From NCBI RefSeq assembly GCF_016086655.4, contig NC_052138.2, positions 17,360,001-17,424,000 of the forward strand: 64,000 bases of DNA. The letters run 5' to 3'. Source of the DNA: Lepeophtheirus salmonis (taxonomy: Eukaryota; Arthropoda; Copepoda; Siphonostomatoida; Caligidae). The translations under genes were made by a program, and so were the position numbers. Shown here piece by piece: positions 9,685 through 21,977 of this stretch. Under the pieces are notes generated by a model. The model had not been told where the DNA came from, ran no database searches, and saw only the letters and a program-made list of their open reading frames with translations. Numbering within the stretch: the stretch's first letter is position 1; every line of letters begins with the position of its first letter.

Positions 9685-10045
9685 CATGTTAATCGAGTCT
9701 GCAGAGGGCATTGTGAATAAAGAGCGTATTATAACATCTCATCTAACCTTGATATATCCGTAACAACTATTTTAAATGGCGTTTGCTAAAATCTTGGTCT
9801 CCAAAATGGTGTTCTAGATTAGTACCAATCATTCTTTCATCACACCAGTAACATCATGATATGTACAAATAAAGCTATCCATGCCATAGTGCATCCTATA
9901 TATAGCTTAAACTTGGCTCCAACTGAAACAACTGACAGGCCACTGCTTTGTGTTTTTGTCTTTGTAAGAGATCAAGAAAAATAGGGGCACAGTCTGAAGC
10001 AAACGGTGTTTAATTAATTCATTAGCAAATAGCTCAATCGCTGGT
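9685..10045 (+). repeat. interspersed repeat family A, copy 1
   Basis: Aligns in the same orientation with 35365-35790. Shared landmarks in order are TCGAG(T/C)CTG(C/T)AGAG, GCATCTCATCTAACCTTGAT-like text, CGACTATTTTAAAT-like text, TAGCTTAAACTTGGCTC / TAGACTTAACATGGCTC, AGTCTGAAGCAAAC / AGTCTAAAACAAAC and GTATTTAATTAA. The copies have many substitutions and some indels, so the family is old. No coding content; class unknown. Confidence 0.65.
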
Positions 10046-11660
10046 GTGACTACATAAGAAATAATATGAATATTTTAAAGCTTTTTATATATTATTTATC
10101 GACTCAACTTTTTTACTATAAATTTGCACGCTTATAGTATAGGGTAAATACCAGCATTCTTACTCTTGGTAATATATGCGGCAAGATTCATAAGAAGAGC
10201 ATCTGTTGTTTTTTTTCTGTGGAAGGGAACTAAAGACTACGATACATTTTTGATATGAATGCAGCAAGACAGACAAAATATGGAAGCATTTAACCATAGT
10301 AATATACGGGAAGTATATCTTTTTTTGAGTTAATAGTTTTTGTTACGTTTATATCTGCCTAGAAAGGGAATGAATACATTTTATTAATACTAAATTTTAT
10401 ACAAATTTAGATGTACCAAAACTACCTTGTCTGATAGTTTAATTTAATTTGAACAGTTAAAAATATGATAATTGTGGTGTTAGATTGTGATAATAATATG
10501 AATTAAGTTAAATATATGAGGATTTAACCACGTTAAAAAAAAACTTTGCAGGCCTATTATTCTCATTAATTATATTATTTTGCCATACTTCATGACTAAG
10601 TGTATCGAAATATGTTTAACTCATCAAGTTTTATATGATCAAAGAATCAATAGGTAATAAGAAAATTGAAAATCAAACTTGGGAATTTGACTTCATTCAG
10701 AATTTTTGATTAAATATTTCTAAACTATAGTATTTCAGAATTAATCATTTGCATTTTGGCTATTTTTTTGTCCATCTAATTTCATTATATTAAAAGGGTT
10801 TTATCCTTAGGGAATTTTAAAAGTAAAAAGTTTTTTTATAATTACTTATCTTGAAAATACTGCATTATTATATTTTAAAAAATATAATCCAACCAAACTG
10901 TTCTACTTGTTAAAAAGGGGATCTGTTGTATTCAAATCATATTTACGTACTCTTCCATAATAGAAATTTTAATTTTTTTATATTTCGATATATATAACGA
11001 ATTCATTCCACTTAGTTTTGACAAATTGAACTTAACGAGTTCAAATACCAGTGTATAACGTCGTGGCTCAAGAATAAATTTTGTGTAAAAGAAGAAACTA
11101 AGTATAAAAAATTATACACATTTTAATTTTTGTATTGACTTTTTAGAAGTTTAGTATGAAGTTCCTAGTTGAACTAATTATGAAAAAACTACACTTCATA
11201 TCTTGGAAACTAATCATGAGATTGCTAAAAACTAAATTTGTATTTTATTCTTGAAAATAACTTATACTTTATTTTGAGTGAGTGGGATGTAAATGGATCA
11301 TTTTTTGACAAATTAATCTTTGGATAGTTAAAAACAGATTGATGGCTTTTGAAAAGTTAAATATATTTTCTGGCATACCTTGGAGAGATAATAAGTAAAT
11401 ATATCATTTTTATGATTTATGTAGTCAAAAAATAATTTTAAATATTTGGATAAGTAAATACTTATTGATAACACGATTAATTGATTATATTTGAAGGAAT
11501 ATTTTTAGCTTACCGAACATCAATTTTAACCTTCAATTGGCATCATTTTAACTGATACATAGAAGTAAATGAATTATTTTATATAAGGTGAAGAAAATAA
11601 GTATTTGATCCTTTGCCGATTTTGTAAGCTTGCCTACTGACAAAGAAAAGAACGGTCTAT
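10046..11660. other. AT-rich stretch, nothing recognised
   Basis: No open reading frame with family features, no paired inverted repeats noticed. Confidence 0.5.
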
Positions 11661-11675
11661 AAACAGTAAAAGACA

Positions 11676-11885
11676 TTACGTGATAATAAAAAGTGTTGAA
11701 AGGAACAAAAGTGCTGAGTAGAACTCGAGAGGCCATATCCGCCGCCAATAATTGGGTGGGGGGATTAAAACATCATCTTTTGGGAGGGTTTTCTGTAAAG
11801 GTGAAATGACAACTTGAACGCAATCCTTATGGAAATCTTGGGAAACATCATTCTTCTCCCAAGGCAAAGACGTAGTTTTCCCATA
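11676..11885 (-). CDS. unidentified coding-like segment
   Basis: The minus-strand frame reads GKTTSLPWEKNDVSQDF and continues HKDCVQVVISPLQKTLPKDD, then VLIPPPNYWRRIWPLEFYSA. Composition (W, P, K, D, balanced) is less AT-biased than neighbouring chance ORFs. A second frame over the same bases (11548-11748) is also open. No motif or family is recognised. It could be a host exon, a transposon remnant or chance. It lies 2 kb upstream, in the transcription sense, of the MATH-like exon pair on the same strand, but nothing links them. Confidence 0.2.
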   Translation of the reverse strand, partial: YGKTTSLPWEKNDVSQDFHKDCVQVVISPLQKTLPKDDVLIPPPNYWRRIWPLEFYSALLFLSTLFIIT

Positions 11886-12275
11886 AAGACAATTTAGTTT
11901 TTGAAAATGTATTTGATTTATTTACTTCTATCATGAAAAGCTTTAATTTACAATATTAAGCTTCTAATAGCATTATTATTATTGCCTTTTTAAATAGTGT
12001 TTGATTCAAAATATAGGGTAATAGTTCAAATTCATATTTATCTTTAACTTTTCAGAAAAATCCATCTCATCTTTATTTTCTTTCACAGATTCATATAGGT
12101 AGCAGGTTTCAATATTATATTTTGGATTCTTAAAAGATAGTAAAAATAGTAAAAAAATCTTAGTACCACATATGGATGGATTTAGAAATACATCAATGAT
12201 TTTATATTTTCAAGGAAAGAAAAAAATTATAATGCTTACTAAAAAATTAGAAACAGGGCTTTGGTAAAACATTTT
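11886..12275. other. AT-rich spacer left of the minus-strand Tc1-like copy
   Basis: Probably holds the right terminal region of the element at 12276-13186, but I could not pair a TIR with the other side. Confidence 0.4.
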
Positions 12276-13186
12276 TCAATCAATAATGCCACCTTGATTA
12301 TCAATCACAGCCTTTATACGTCGCATAAAGGCCCATGCAGGAGTTAATGACAAACTCCTCTGACAAGTTGTCCTATAAAGATTCAATGGAGGACTTCAGT
12401 GAGTCCACATTTAGGTGTGAGGTCCTGTTGGTTTTCTTCTGCAAAGTGCCTCTTATAAAAAAGTCCAGTGGGTTCAAATCTAGTAAGGATGGTTGGCATA
12501 TCTCTGTGGACCACCATCATGAGCCCACACATTGTTAACCTCCGGGTAGTTGGTCTTCAGTCATGGAAAGACGGTGTACCTAAGAACCTTATAGCAGGCA
12601 TTGTGTGTCCATCCTTGTAAAAGAACGGAGACATCTTCTTTTCATCAGAGGCTACAACGCTGAAGACGGGTTTATTTTCTTTTGTTTCTGCAAGCCGGCG
12701 ATCGTTTTTGGGGTTGTGAAATTGATCAACTGTGGAAATCTTCTTGTCCGGGAGAATTTTCACAATTGAGCCATTTGCCTTGAACCATGTGAGGTTTTTC
12801 TTGCACCTCTCGAGCCTACTGGCTTTCATGCCCTCTGTCAGAAGATGGAGTGGGTTCCTTGCGAAAGAAACTATTCCCAAGTTGTGCTTTATAGCCTTCC
12901 TGATGGTCCTAGGAGCCACAGAGAAGTATCTGCCGAGGTGATCCATCGACTTAGTGAGGTCCTACTTTATATTCTTTTTCAAACTTAACAAGAACTTCGG
13001 ACCCCTCTTTAAATTATGCCCCTCACGTCCTGGCATCCTGAAGAGGTCTGCTCCACTTTTTTTGTTCTTGACCAACTTAAAAACCAGGCTCCTATAACAC
13101 TTAACAATGTCCGTAATCTTAATCACACCAACTCCAGCATCTAGGAGACCTGAGATGCGCTTCCTTTTTTCTTGTTGCTCGCTCAT
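12276..13186 (-). pseudogene. Tc1/mariner-type (IS630 superfamily) transposase, frameshifted and internally deleted
   Basis: The start is the ATG at 13186, reading MSEQQEKRKRISGLLDAGVG with the HTH pattern KITDIVKCYRSLVFKLVK. The frame shifts near 12950. The middle part (12946-12557) holds the second HTH (YFSVAPRTIRKAIKHNLG), then RLERCKKNLTWF and LPDKKISTVD with the first catalytic Asp. Near 12500-12540 WAHDGGP keeps the second-Asp motif (normally QDGAP). DLNPLDFFIRGTL near 12440-12480 keeps the third. Only about 17 residues separate these two motifs, so part of the spacer is deleted. The C-terminus near 12276-12330 reads FMRRIKAVIDNQGGIID and ends at TGA 12276-12278. Total length about 303 codons versus roughly 340-360 for intact relatives. 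At least two frameshifts; not functional. Confidence 0.85.
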
Positions 13187-14304
13187 GATGATGAAATGAC
13201 TAAATGATTAGTATAGTTTGTTTATGTAAAAAGGACGGTGGAAACAGAATATCAAAAAATAATAACCAAACCTTTTCATGGTAGTGAGAACATATAAATT
13301 AATTAACAGTCCACGTTTTGCTGTCCTACTCTCTATATGATATATAGTCACAAAATATAAAAATCCTTATTCGATTGAAAATTTATTGAGTGATTTAAAA
13401 GCCAAGTAGATCCCAGAAATTCCTTTAATGAAAATCAATTGCTATCAATTTTCAAGGAAGAATGGCAGAATATCCAAGCAAATATACGTCAAAACTTGAT
13501 CAAAGTATAAAAAAGATAACTTATAGCAGTATCAATGTCAATGGCTATGCTAAAAAATATAAACTAAATCGTGGATTCTACTGTTGTTTAGATTTCCAGG
13601 TGATTTAGAATATAGTATCAAAAATTCAGTTAATTCATAAAATATGATTTTCTTTCTTTTTTCGTAGTTTATAATGATTTTTTCAGGAATATATTATTGA
13701 TACATTATTAAATAAATGTGCATTATCACTGTAGTATTTTGGTTTATTTTGATTTCTGAGTGCTGTATGGTTCTCATGAAACTCAAACGTACGCAAATAA
13801 ATGATGTTTTCAAAATGAATTTGTTACTTCTTTTTGTAGGGAATATGTACAATGTTCAGACATGAAGAAACACAAAAGAAAGGCCATTATTTTGCTATTT
13901 ATGATATTTGCAAATATAACATATATTATTGTTCAAGTGAATGTAGATATTTTCTATTCATATTTTCCAAAGAACAAAACGAGCTATTCAGCCATTAAAT
14001 CGAATATAATACTCGTATGTCCTATCCTATGGATTTTTATCCAATGAGTAAATGCAGTTTGCAATGGAGAAAGAAAATAGTTGAAAGAAAATAAAGATTT
14101 GTTCCACCCACAAGACCTTAGAGTCTATTTATTAAAAATATTTCGTTGAAGGCTGCCAAAAACATATACATAATATGCACATTGTACATATATATTTATC
14201 GAAATTAATTTTTAATATCATTCAGTAATGACAATATGATATTAAAGCTCACGTAACAATGAAAATGATAATACCTTAGTAATTAATTATTGATAGCACA
14301 TGTT
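13187..14304. other. AT-rich stretch, no recognised gene
   Basis: ORF 13862-14047 (plus, 61 aa) starts MKKHKRKAIILLFMIFA and is hydrophobic with a basic start. It has no family features, and such ORFs are frequent by chance at this base composition. Confidence 0.4.
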
Positions 14305-14400
14305 CAATATCAACTAGTGTTGGACTCGAGTTATAATTATCGAGTTTGGTCGAGTTCAAGTTTTTGAGTCAAGTCGAGTTTTAGTAAAGACATTAGGAGA
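14305..14400. repeat. GACTCGAG/GAGTC-rich tract
   Basis: Contains GTTGGACTCGAG, TCGAGTTTGGTCGAGTTC and GAGTCAAGTCGAG in about 70 bp. The same vocabulary recurs at 22969-23809, 47470-47640 and 59570-59840, which suggests remnants of one diverged repeat class. Confidence 0.4.
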
Positions 14401-15049
14401 AGGAACATGTATATTTATTGAAATAATCAAACTCAAATTCAACAATTAAGTCAGTTTGACTACTTAAAATGTCATTAAGTGACATTAAAATTTAAATGAA
14501 ACTAGTGGTAGTAACTGCATAGGCCGGAGTAAATAAGTGTCAGCTATAGAACAAATTTTGCTCTAATAATATAGATGATAACTCTCCAAGAAATCTTCAG
14601 TGTTACTCTCATTTTTCATAAGTACACTCACACGTAACTACTCAATACTGATATCAATTCATATGTGTTCTCTCCTCAAAAATGAAAGAATAATAAAAAG
14701 TGTTTGAAAAAATAAATATATGATGGGATGAGTGACATTAGTCCTTAGAGCGTTCACTAATAAAACGATACAAAATTCATTGTAACATTTCAGTCTTTAT
14801 ATTTAATTCAAGTCTTAACATATACTGTAAATGTACTTGAGTTATGATGATATACATAAGAGAACAATAAAGACAACAACATATACAGTGCACATGATTT
14901 ACAAGTGCAGTAGGACCGGTTTGATTTTCTACTTTTTTCGAACTTTGAATACAGCTAGTGCAAAAAGTTGTCATATGGTATGAAAGTATCTTATCAAAAA
15001 ATGTATTGTGCCACGAAGTCATCTTTAGGTTGTACATCTCGATCAAATT
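14401..15049. other. spacer, nothing recognised
   Basis: The minus-strand ORF 14777-15046 shows no family features. Confidence 0.4.
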
Positions 15050-15544
15050 ATGAAAAAAGGAAAAACTCTTTACTTAGACACAATAGATACTAAGACCCTG
15101 GGTGTCATCTGCAGCACCAGGGAGGTCTTCTTCAATCCCAAGGAAAGGGTTAACGCGATAAGGTACTGCGAAGTCATGGAGGAGTTCGTCATCCCCTGGA
15201 TGAAGGATACGGCCACTGGGAGGGATTTCATTCTCCAACAAGACTCCGCTCCCGCATACATCGCCATGAGGACCACTAACCTCTTCAACTCCCACGACAT
15301 CACATTCTGGGATCGCAACACCTGGCCCTCCAACTCACCCGACCTCAATCCGTGTGATTACTACTGGTAGGGGAAGTTGGAGAGGGAGGTGTGCAAGGTC
15401 AGCCACAAGAGCATCGCGGCCCTGAAGGGCTCCATTACGAGGGAGTGGAACGCTGTCGATTCCACAGAAGTCATCAGGGCATGCAAATCCTTTAGTGGCA
15501 GGATTGAGAAGATGGTGGATGCTGAGGGAGGACATGTTGAATAA
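15050..15544 (+). pseudogene. C-terminal half of a Tc1/mariner-type (DD37D) transposase
   Basis: The reading starts abruptly near 15050 and lacks the N-terminal HTHs and the first Asp region, so this is a 5'-truncated copy. It contains FFNPKERVNAIRYCEVMEEF, then VIPWMKDTATGRDFILQQDS with the second catalytic Asp in QQD. SNSPDLNPCDYYW follows with the third. I count 37 residues between QQD and the Asp of CDYYW, so this is DD37D spacing, as in the maT-type group. A TAG at 15368-15370 follows DYYW. The same frame then continues through KLEREVCKVSHKSIAALKGS to AEGGHVE and the natural TAA at 15542-15544. Base composition is distinctly more GC-rich than its surroundings, a sign of recent arrival. 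Confidence 0.9.
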
Positions 15545-15660
15545 ATTTATTGTTTTATATCATGTCGAACTTTTTCATATTAACAAATACACTCCAAATT
15601 CCATTTTTATCAAGCAGGTTGAATTTTAAGATAGTTCCAATTTATCGTGAACACCCTGTA
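15545..15660 (+). repeat. 3' non-coding end and right TIR of the 15050 element
   Basis: Ends ATCGTGAACACCCTGTA at 15660. In reverse complement this is TACAGGGTGTTCACGAT, a typical Tc1/mariner terminus with a TA at the border. No matching left TIR was found, consistent with 5' truncation. Confidence 0.7.
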
Positions 15661-17372
15661 GATCAATATATATATTGCAAATTAGAAAGTGATTATTCTT
15701 CTTAGGCTCTGAATAAAGAATATAATTTATTTATGGCAAAATTGATAGTTACAACAAAAAAGAACCAATAAGGACTATTTTATGCTTCATGATCACCTGC
15801 ATTGTTGGCAATTATCAATATATTGTGGAATGACATGTATGTAGAAGAATCTCATGCATTCAAAATATTACTAAACACCTTTTTTGTAAATCTCTTGACT
15901 CAGATATTATGTCTTGTCCTAAATCCTGTCAATCAAGCCATTCCTTATTAATCTTTTTAGTCCATAATATAATATAAACTTTATAACATTATGATCAAAA
16001 ACTTTGTATTAGCAACGTCTGTTACACGTATAAAAATAAAAACTCAACATCTCAGCAAAAAATAATGACGTTAAAATCTATTAACTGATTTATCATTAGG
16101 TGTGAATATTTATAATAAATATGATCATTAATTACTCTACACTGACGTTGAGTAATCCATGATAGCATTTTCAACTAAAAATAATTATTATAGAATCGGA
16201 AAAGAAATTTGAAATTTACTTCATAAGTTTATTCAAACATGGTGTTGTTTTTTTAAAACCTACATCGAGTAGTCGATCTTTAGATCATGAATAATTCCAA
16301 TTGAAGATGATTTAAAAGGAAAATTAGTGGTGATTCAATCTTAAACTTGCTGCCACTATAACTTGTCAAAGTCAATTTGAATGAAAGCAATATCAACCAA
16401 ACATCAATATGTGTCATGCCTTTATTTTCAGTAGTGGCGTTAATACGATTTGTTGCATTAAAATAGGCAAAAGATGGACTAGTTCATGAATTGCTTGATC
16501 TTTTGAGTAATCTATAGTTAGGTTCATAATTCGTGATATAAGTTTAAAATTCCTAAGATTAAAGACATAGATTCAAGCAGATATTATCTAAATATTTTGT
16601 ATAGGGGAGATCCAGACATCCGTCATAACAAATTGTTCAAAAACAACTAAAATATACTCATATTGAAAATCAAATCAAAATCTAATAACGATGTCATGAA
16701 TATTCTCTTTAAAAATAGCTTCCTTCGATGAGATTTAATCACTATTCCTCCACACCAACTGGTATACATATATATCGGCGAATATAATTTAGATCTGAAA
16801 GGATTAGAAATAAATTCTATATAAAAAAATTAGTCCTTTTTTCGACCAAATTAAATCATATTTAATGATTGCTTTCGGAGCCCTCTTTCAAGTTTCATCT
16901 CCAAAAAAATAAAATTTTCCGACAACTTCTTCCGCAAGACAATCCACATCACCATAATTAATTATTTACGACACAAATGAGAGTTTTCAATGGACTATGG
17001 GATAAGTCCCTGTTCCTACGTTCATGACTCATAACTTTTTAAGAAGAATTAATTATTCTATCTTATAATTGTTATTTAATGGAATAATTATTTATCATAA
17101 TTTGCAAGGCTCTATTGACAAATTTTCGTGTCTAATGTATACGGATGTTGAGTAATCTATGGATATATACTTTATGTATAATATAATACATATATGCAGC
17201 CTCTTAAATGCCTAATTTCGTTTTATTTTCATTAATATTGTAAAATTAATATTATACATCCTACTTACGACAGCTGACTGAAAAACACATTTTTGTAACT
17301 TTTGCTTCTACCACACGGCTTCACTTTTGAAATACACAAAAGAAGCATTTTCTTATGAGCTGTTTTACTTAA
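15661..17372. other. AT-rich stretch, nothing recognised
   Basis: No ORF reaches 60 codons and no repeat partner was found within the window. Confidence 0.5.
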
Positions 17373-17660
17373 TTTTCATAAGTTGACTCTCGTACGATTT
17401 AAAGCAGCTGACTGCGTATTATGAACTCAAAAAAGAAATTACATAGGATTTGGATTTTTATATAAAGTTATATCTATCAAAGACCTTACTTTGGAATTCG
17501 TGTTATTTTATACTCAGTCATTGATAAGATTATCAAATTTTATGTAAATAATAGTTAAGAACCATTCTGTAATAATGATTATCAGTTGGCAACCGGAAAA
17601 ATATAGAAGACTAGCTGCCATATGATTTTCCGAATTTTTATTTTCTCTTTTGACAGTTGA
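17373..17660 (+). repeat. interspersed repeat family B, copy 1
   Basis: Most complete copy. It begins TTTTCATAAGTTGACTCT(C), then AAGCAGCTGACTGCGTATTATG, GGATTTGGATTTTTATA, GGAATTCGTGTTATTTTATACT, CAGTCATTGATAA, CAGTTGGCAACCGG and AGACTAGCTGCCATAT. The later part matches 35880-36080. The early part matches 57361-57450 and the late part recurs at 59110-59165. Non-coding, class unknown. Confidence 0.7.
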
Positions 17661-19359
17661 GGGTTGGAGTGGGTTAAAAAGCTAATCGTGTTTGTCACAC
17701 TATATACGCACATTACGCATTCCATATCAAATCAGCCAAAGCCCGACACCAAGTATCTCAGATTTTCTTCATTTTTTGAAATATTTTACCTCTTATTGGA
17801 ATAACTCGCATACCAAAATTTGAAATCATTACGATGAGGCGTTTCTGAGTTATTGATGTTTTCGTTAAGGCTCATTTCCCAAATATGGACTGGTTCACAT
17901 AAGGATCCGAAAACTAATTTAGGTAATATTTGGAAAAGTACTCGTTAAAAAAAAGCAATGTTTGATCATTTTTTGATGTAGAAATTAAAAAAACACATTA
18001 GAATAACCATAAATTATGGTTAATTGAAGGCATTACTTTCAAAAATTACTATTTTTGTTTCAGTGACCACACCCTTCACTGCGGGCCATATCTCAAAACA
18101 CCTATATTTTATTTTTACAAATTTAATTTCTATATACTCAAAACTAACTATATGGAAAGTTTGGTGTTTGGGAAATATCCATTAAATGTAAAATTTACAA
18201 TTTTAGATCAGGTTAAAATCTGCTCAAAATTTTCACTTTAAGAGATAAAATCAAAGTAATTTCTCCAAGATTTTGAAAAAAATTATAAGTTTGATATTAA
18301 ATTAAATTTGTTTTAAATTATATATTTAAGTTGTAACATTTAAAAGTCGTTTGTCATTACACTTAAGTCAGAAACATTAAAAATTTGAACAAAATAAACT
18401 ACATTTTTCAACGATTTTGTCATTATCTTTCTTTGGGATGGAGTAGCTACGTGCTGATCCCTTTGATGATATCATATGACATCTTGGTGCAGTGTAAATT
18501 TTGAAAAATAAATGATTTATTTGACATGGAATGACACATGCGCTAATACAAAGTCATTGTGGCATTGATACGTCTTTTAACTTATTTTCTTATTACCCAG
18601 GTCTGACTTTGTAAACTTTTTTTTATAAACTCATAAAAAATGTGTCTATGGCATCCAATATAAACATTTTCATAAAGAAACTTATTTGTATGAAACATCA
18701 TTAGCAAATATAAAAAAATGAATCAATATGGAGTTATTGATTAATATTTTAACATAAGTATATAATTTTTGGATCGAACATGGAGGTGGATTTACATATT
18801 TGCTATTGAGTTATAATAAATAAATAAATGTAAATTTTATAAGTGCGTGGAGGAACACTCTTGAATAAGATACTAATTCATAATTCTGAAGTTATGATTG
18901 CAATTACACTGACTATCCACCTATAAATATATTCTTGCGTCATAAGAGCCTTGAATTCATTTCATATCGTCATATGTTATTATTGATTTGACAGTCTTTA
19001 AAAAACTTTTAAGTATTAATAGATTAGGAATAATCTATATATTGGGCGTTTATCCCGTCAACTTTGAATACGCCTTTGTGACAAATTATGATATTTTTTT
19101 GTAAATGCTTTTGAGAAATAAATATAATAAATCAGTGCTTTAAAACCATTTGGACAAGATTTAATGAGAGATGAGTCAAAAATTGACCGATCGAAAATAT
19201 GTTAATTTTGTTTTATTGAGATGCTAAACATAGCATGTCTAAATTTGGTTCAGATCTTTGTCAGTGCTGGAGTGGCAAAACTTTTTTGTAAATTTTAGTC
19301 CCCCTACGCTACAGAGTTAAACAAGTATTTATAAAAAAAATGGGTATTTAATAGGATAC
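17661..19359. other. AT-rich stretch, nothing recognised
   Basis: No family-like ORF and no repeat partner noticed. Confidence 0.5.
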
Positions 19360-19904
19360 TTGCGAATTTTGTTTGTTTTTTTTCTTCTTTTTTTTCAGAT
19401 CTTTTTACGATTTGATGTCCCTTTTACATTTACATCAAATCTTTTTTATTACGTAATACATTTTTTTGATTTTTTTTTAGAGACGATGTTCTTTTTTTTT
19501 CTTCTCCTACAACGTGTCTTACCTCCGTCAACAAAGTTGAAAGGAGGTTATGTTTTTCCCTGTTTGTTAGTTATTTTGTTAATCATCATGATTAAGGCAA
19601 TAGTTAAAGATCGATTTTTGATCAAAGTTTGTACGAAGATTAAACATGGCCATAGTAAGAGGACATTAAATTCACAGGTTAACGTAGCACAAAACGTAAA
19701 AAAAAATACTATCAAACATAAATTTGGAACAAATGGGTGTACATAACTCAATTTAATTTTAGGCAGAATTTTTTGTGCTCTACTGAGTGTCTATTCTAAT
19801 TATTATGAATAGTATGCATATTTAATTGAGTTACTACTTTTATTAGGAACTACTATTTCTGTACTATTTTTTGAACTTTCTAAAAAAAGTGAATATTCTT
19901 TATA

Positions 19905-21183
19905 CCGGGCCGTGCAAAATTATTTACCAATGATGTAAATATACTTTTTAAGAGGTTTTGTGGCAACCAATCTGATTGTTTTGTATTTTTACTGTTAAAA
20001 TAAACCAAAATCCTTCCTGTGAGAGCGTAACAACTTCCACACGTGAGACCATTTCCAATCAGGAAACAAAGACGATCGAAATTGCAGCCCTCCTCCGAGA
20101 GGGAGTGCCTCATAACAACATTAAGGAACAAGTTGGGGCCTCGTTGAAGACAATCTACAACGTTTCCAAGCACTTGGAGGCTGGGGGTGATCTCAAGCAT
20201 TCCCCTGGGGCTGGCAGGAAGCCCACTGTCCCAACAAGGCAAGTAAAGGCAGTGTTCAAGAGGACTCCCAACAGGTCCATTGCCGACATGGCCAGAAAGA
20301 TGGGAACGTCGAGATCAACTGTTTCAAGGGCATTGAAAAGGGCTGGAGGAAAGTCCCTGAGGCGTACTGAACGCCCTCTGCTAAGTGAACGGCAGTGAGA
20401 AGTCAGACTTGAGCGTGCCAAGAAAATCTTGAATGATATCAAGAGCTCATCTGGACGCATCATCATTTTTTCAGATGAGAAAACTTTTACGGTCGATCCT
20501 GTTTTCAACAGGCAAAATGACCGTGTTGTGAGCTTTGGAGATGTGCAAGATAAGCACTGCTATGTGGCAACAACAAAGCACGCTGCTTCGGTGATGATGT
20601 TGGGTCTCGTGGCCTCCAACGGGAAGGCCATGAAGCCGGTATGGTTCCCCACTGGCTACAGATTAACAGCGGAGGATTATGTGAAGATTCTGGCGTCCAA
20701 GGTCCTTCCGTGTATCAAATCCATAGTCGGCAACTCTCCTTGGGGTTTTCAACAAGATGGAGCACCCGCCCACGCTTCCAAGAAAGCTCAGGAGTGGCTC
20801 AAGTACAACATGAACTTTTGGCCCAAGGACTACTGGCCTCCTCAGAGCCTAGATCTGAACCCACTAGACTTCTCTATCTAGGCGCACGTGGAGACCAAGG
20901 CCTGCAAAAAACGACACAAGAACATAAATCCCTTAAAGGCTGCTGTCAACAAGGCCTGGGCCTCTATGGACGCCGATTACATCCAGCAAGTCTGTGGCAG
21001 CTTCAGACGTCGCCTGACCAGTGTCATTGAGTCAAATGGTGGCTACATTGATTAAATTTGATCACAAACTATTTTATTATTCTAAAAATGTATCAATAAA
21101 TTGTTTCTCAAGTCATTCGAAATGTCATTATTCTCCGCGATATGTTCTGAACAAAAATCGGTAAATAATTCTGCACGGCCCGG
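19905..21183 (+). mobile_element. full-length Tc1/mariner-type transposon
   Basis: Both termini are present. The left starts CCGGGCCGTGCAAAATTATT and the right in reverse complement starts CCGGGCCGTGCAGAATTATT. They agree at 19 of the first 20 bases and the following TTACC is shared. The left flank is TA; the right flank is TT, probably a mutated TA. Length is 1279 bp. It carries one transposase frame with two nonsense codons. It is visibly more GC-rich than the flanks, and the near-identical TIRs indicate relatively recent insertion. Confidence 0.93.
19976..21055 (+). pseudogene. Tc1/mariner-type transposase, one continuous frame with two stop codons
   Basis: One frame runs for 359 codons from the ATG at 19976 to TAA 21053-21055. 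Only TGA 20396-20398 and TAG 20879-20881 break it; there are no frameshifts. Domains: first HTH around residues 30-65 (KTIEIAALLREGVPHNNIKE), an acidic-basic linker GAGRKPTVP, and a second HTH around residues 95-125 (RSIADMARKMGTSRSTVSRA). The catalytic core has FSDEKTFTVD (first Asp), FQQDGAPAHASKKAQEWLK (second) and LDLNPLDFSI (third). I count 36 residues between the second and third Asp, close to the DD37D maT-type spacing. The C-terminus ends SNGGYID. The TAG sits where relatives have Trp after DFSI. The true start could lie a few codons downstream of 19976. With two single-base lesions it is the best preserved gene in the window. Confidence 0.93.
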
Positions 21184-21977
21184 TTGTGGATTATGTTATT
21201 TATTAAAGATAAAATATTCTTTACTGAGTAGAGGACATAGATTCTGCTAGTCCAAAAATGCTCTACATGATGTATTGAGTCTGTCTTTAATATTTTTTAA
21301 TGCAAAAAAATTACAATTGTCTAACTTTTTTTTTATAATTTTTCGACTGATCGACATTTACTTAAGACAAGTCATGATCAGAAGTATTTTTTAGTAACGT
21401 ACTAATGCAATCAAATCAATATTTACAATATAGTAGACTTTTTTAATCAGTTTGATTTTTCTTACCGATTAAAATATGCATTCGATTAGTCCATATTTGC
21501 ACAAATAACAAGAAATGCTGAGACATTCATTTGCAAAAAAATTATTGCTAAAGACTCATTTATTGGATGTAGAGAATAGTTTTCAAAAATATAATATACA
21601 TCATTTAAGCCCAAATTTGAAATCTAGATAATTTTACTACATACATTTTGCTCTCTAGTAGTATCGCTTGTTTGATATTTTCCCGCATGACATATTTGCT
21701 GCCTTCTTATGTTATATTATAAATTCCAACTTTACATTTAGTCTTTACTGATGAAACATACCTTTCCTTCTATGGATCGAGTTTCTAACATTTCTTCATG
21801 TCTCAAATAAGAACATGACTATGACTAAGGTGCACCTTGTCAATGAGTCTTTTCAAAATAGCCTCATGGTCCCAGATCAGTGACTCCTTACTCTTTCGTC
21901 CATATGGGCACTATTCCTTTTTGAGTTAATAACTATTTTTTTCTCCTTTTGATATATAGTTGAGTTTAGTGTTGTGC
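21184..21977. other. AT-rich spacer
   Basis: No confirmed gene. The minus strand around 21760-21900 reads GRKSKESLIWDHEAILKRL with coding-like composition but is short and unassigned. Confidence 0.4.

Noticed and set aside
15070..15535. Minus-strand ORFs over the 15050 transposase
   Set aside because: Antisense shadows of a plus-strand gene with clear QQDSAP and SPDLNP motifs.
19360..19746. 128-codon plus-strand ORF upstream of the mariner
   Set aside because: The first half is translated poly-T (F/L-rich) and no domain is visible. Length is explained by low stop density in T-rich text.
20641..21030. 129-codon ORF overlapping the transposase
   Set aside because: It is a shadow in another frame of the 19976-21055 transposase; the true frame carries all catalytic motifs.
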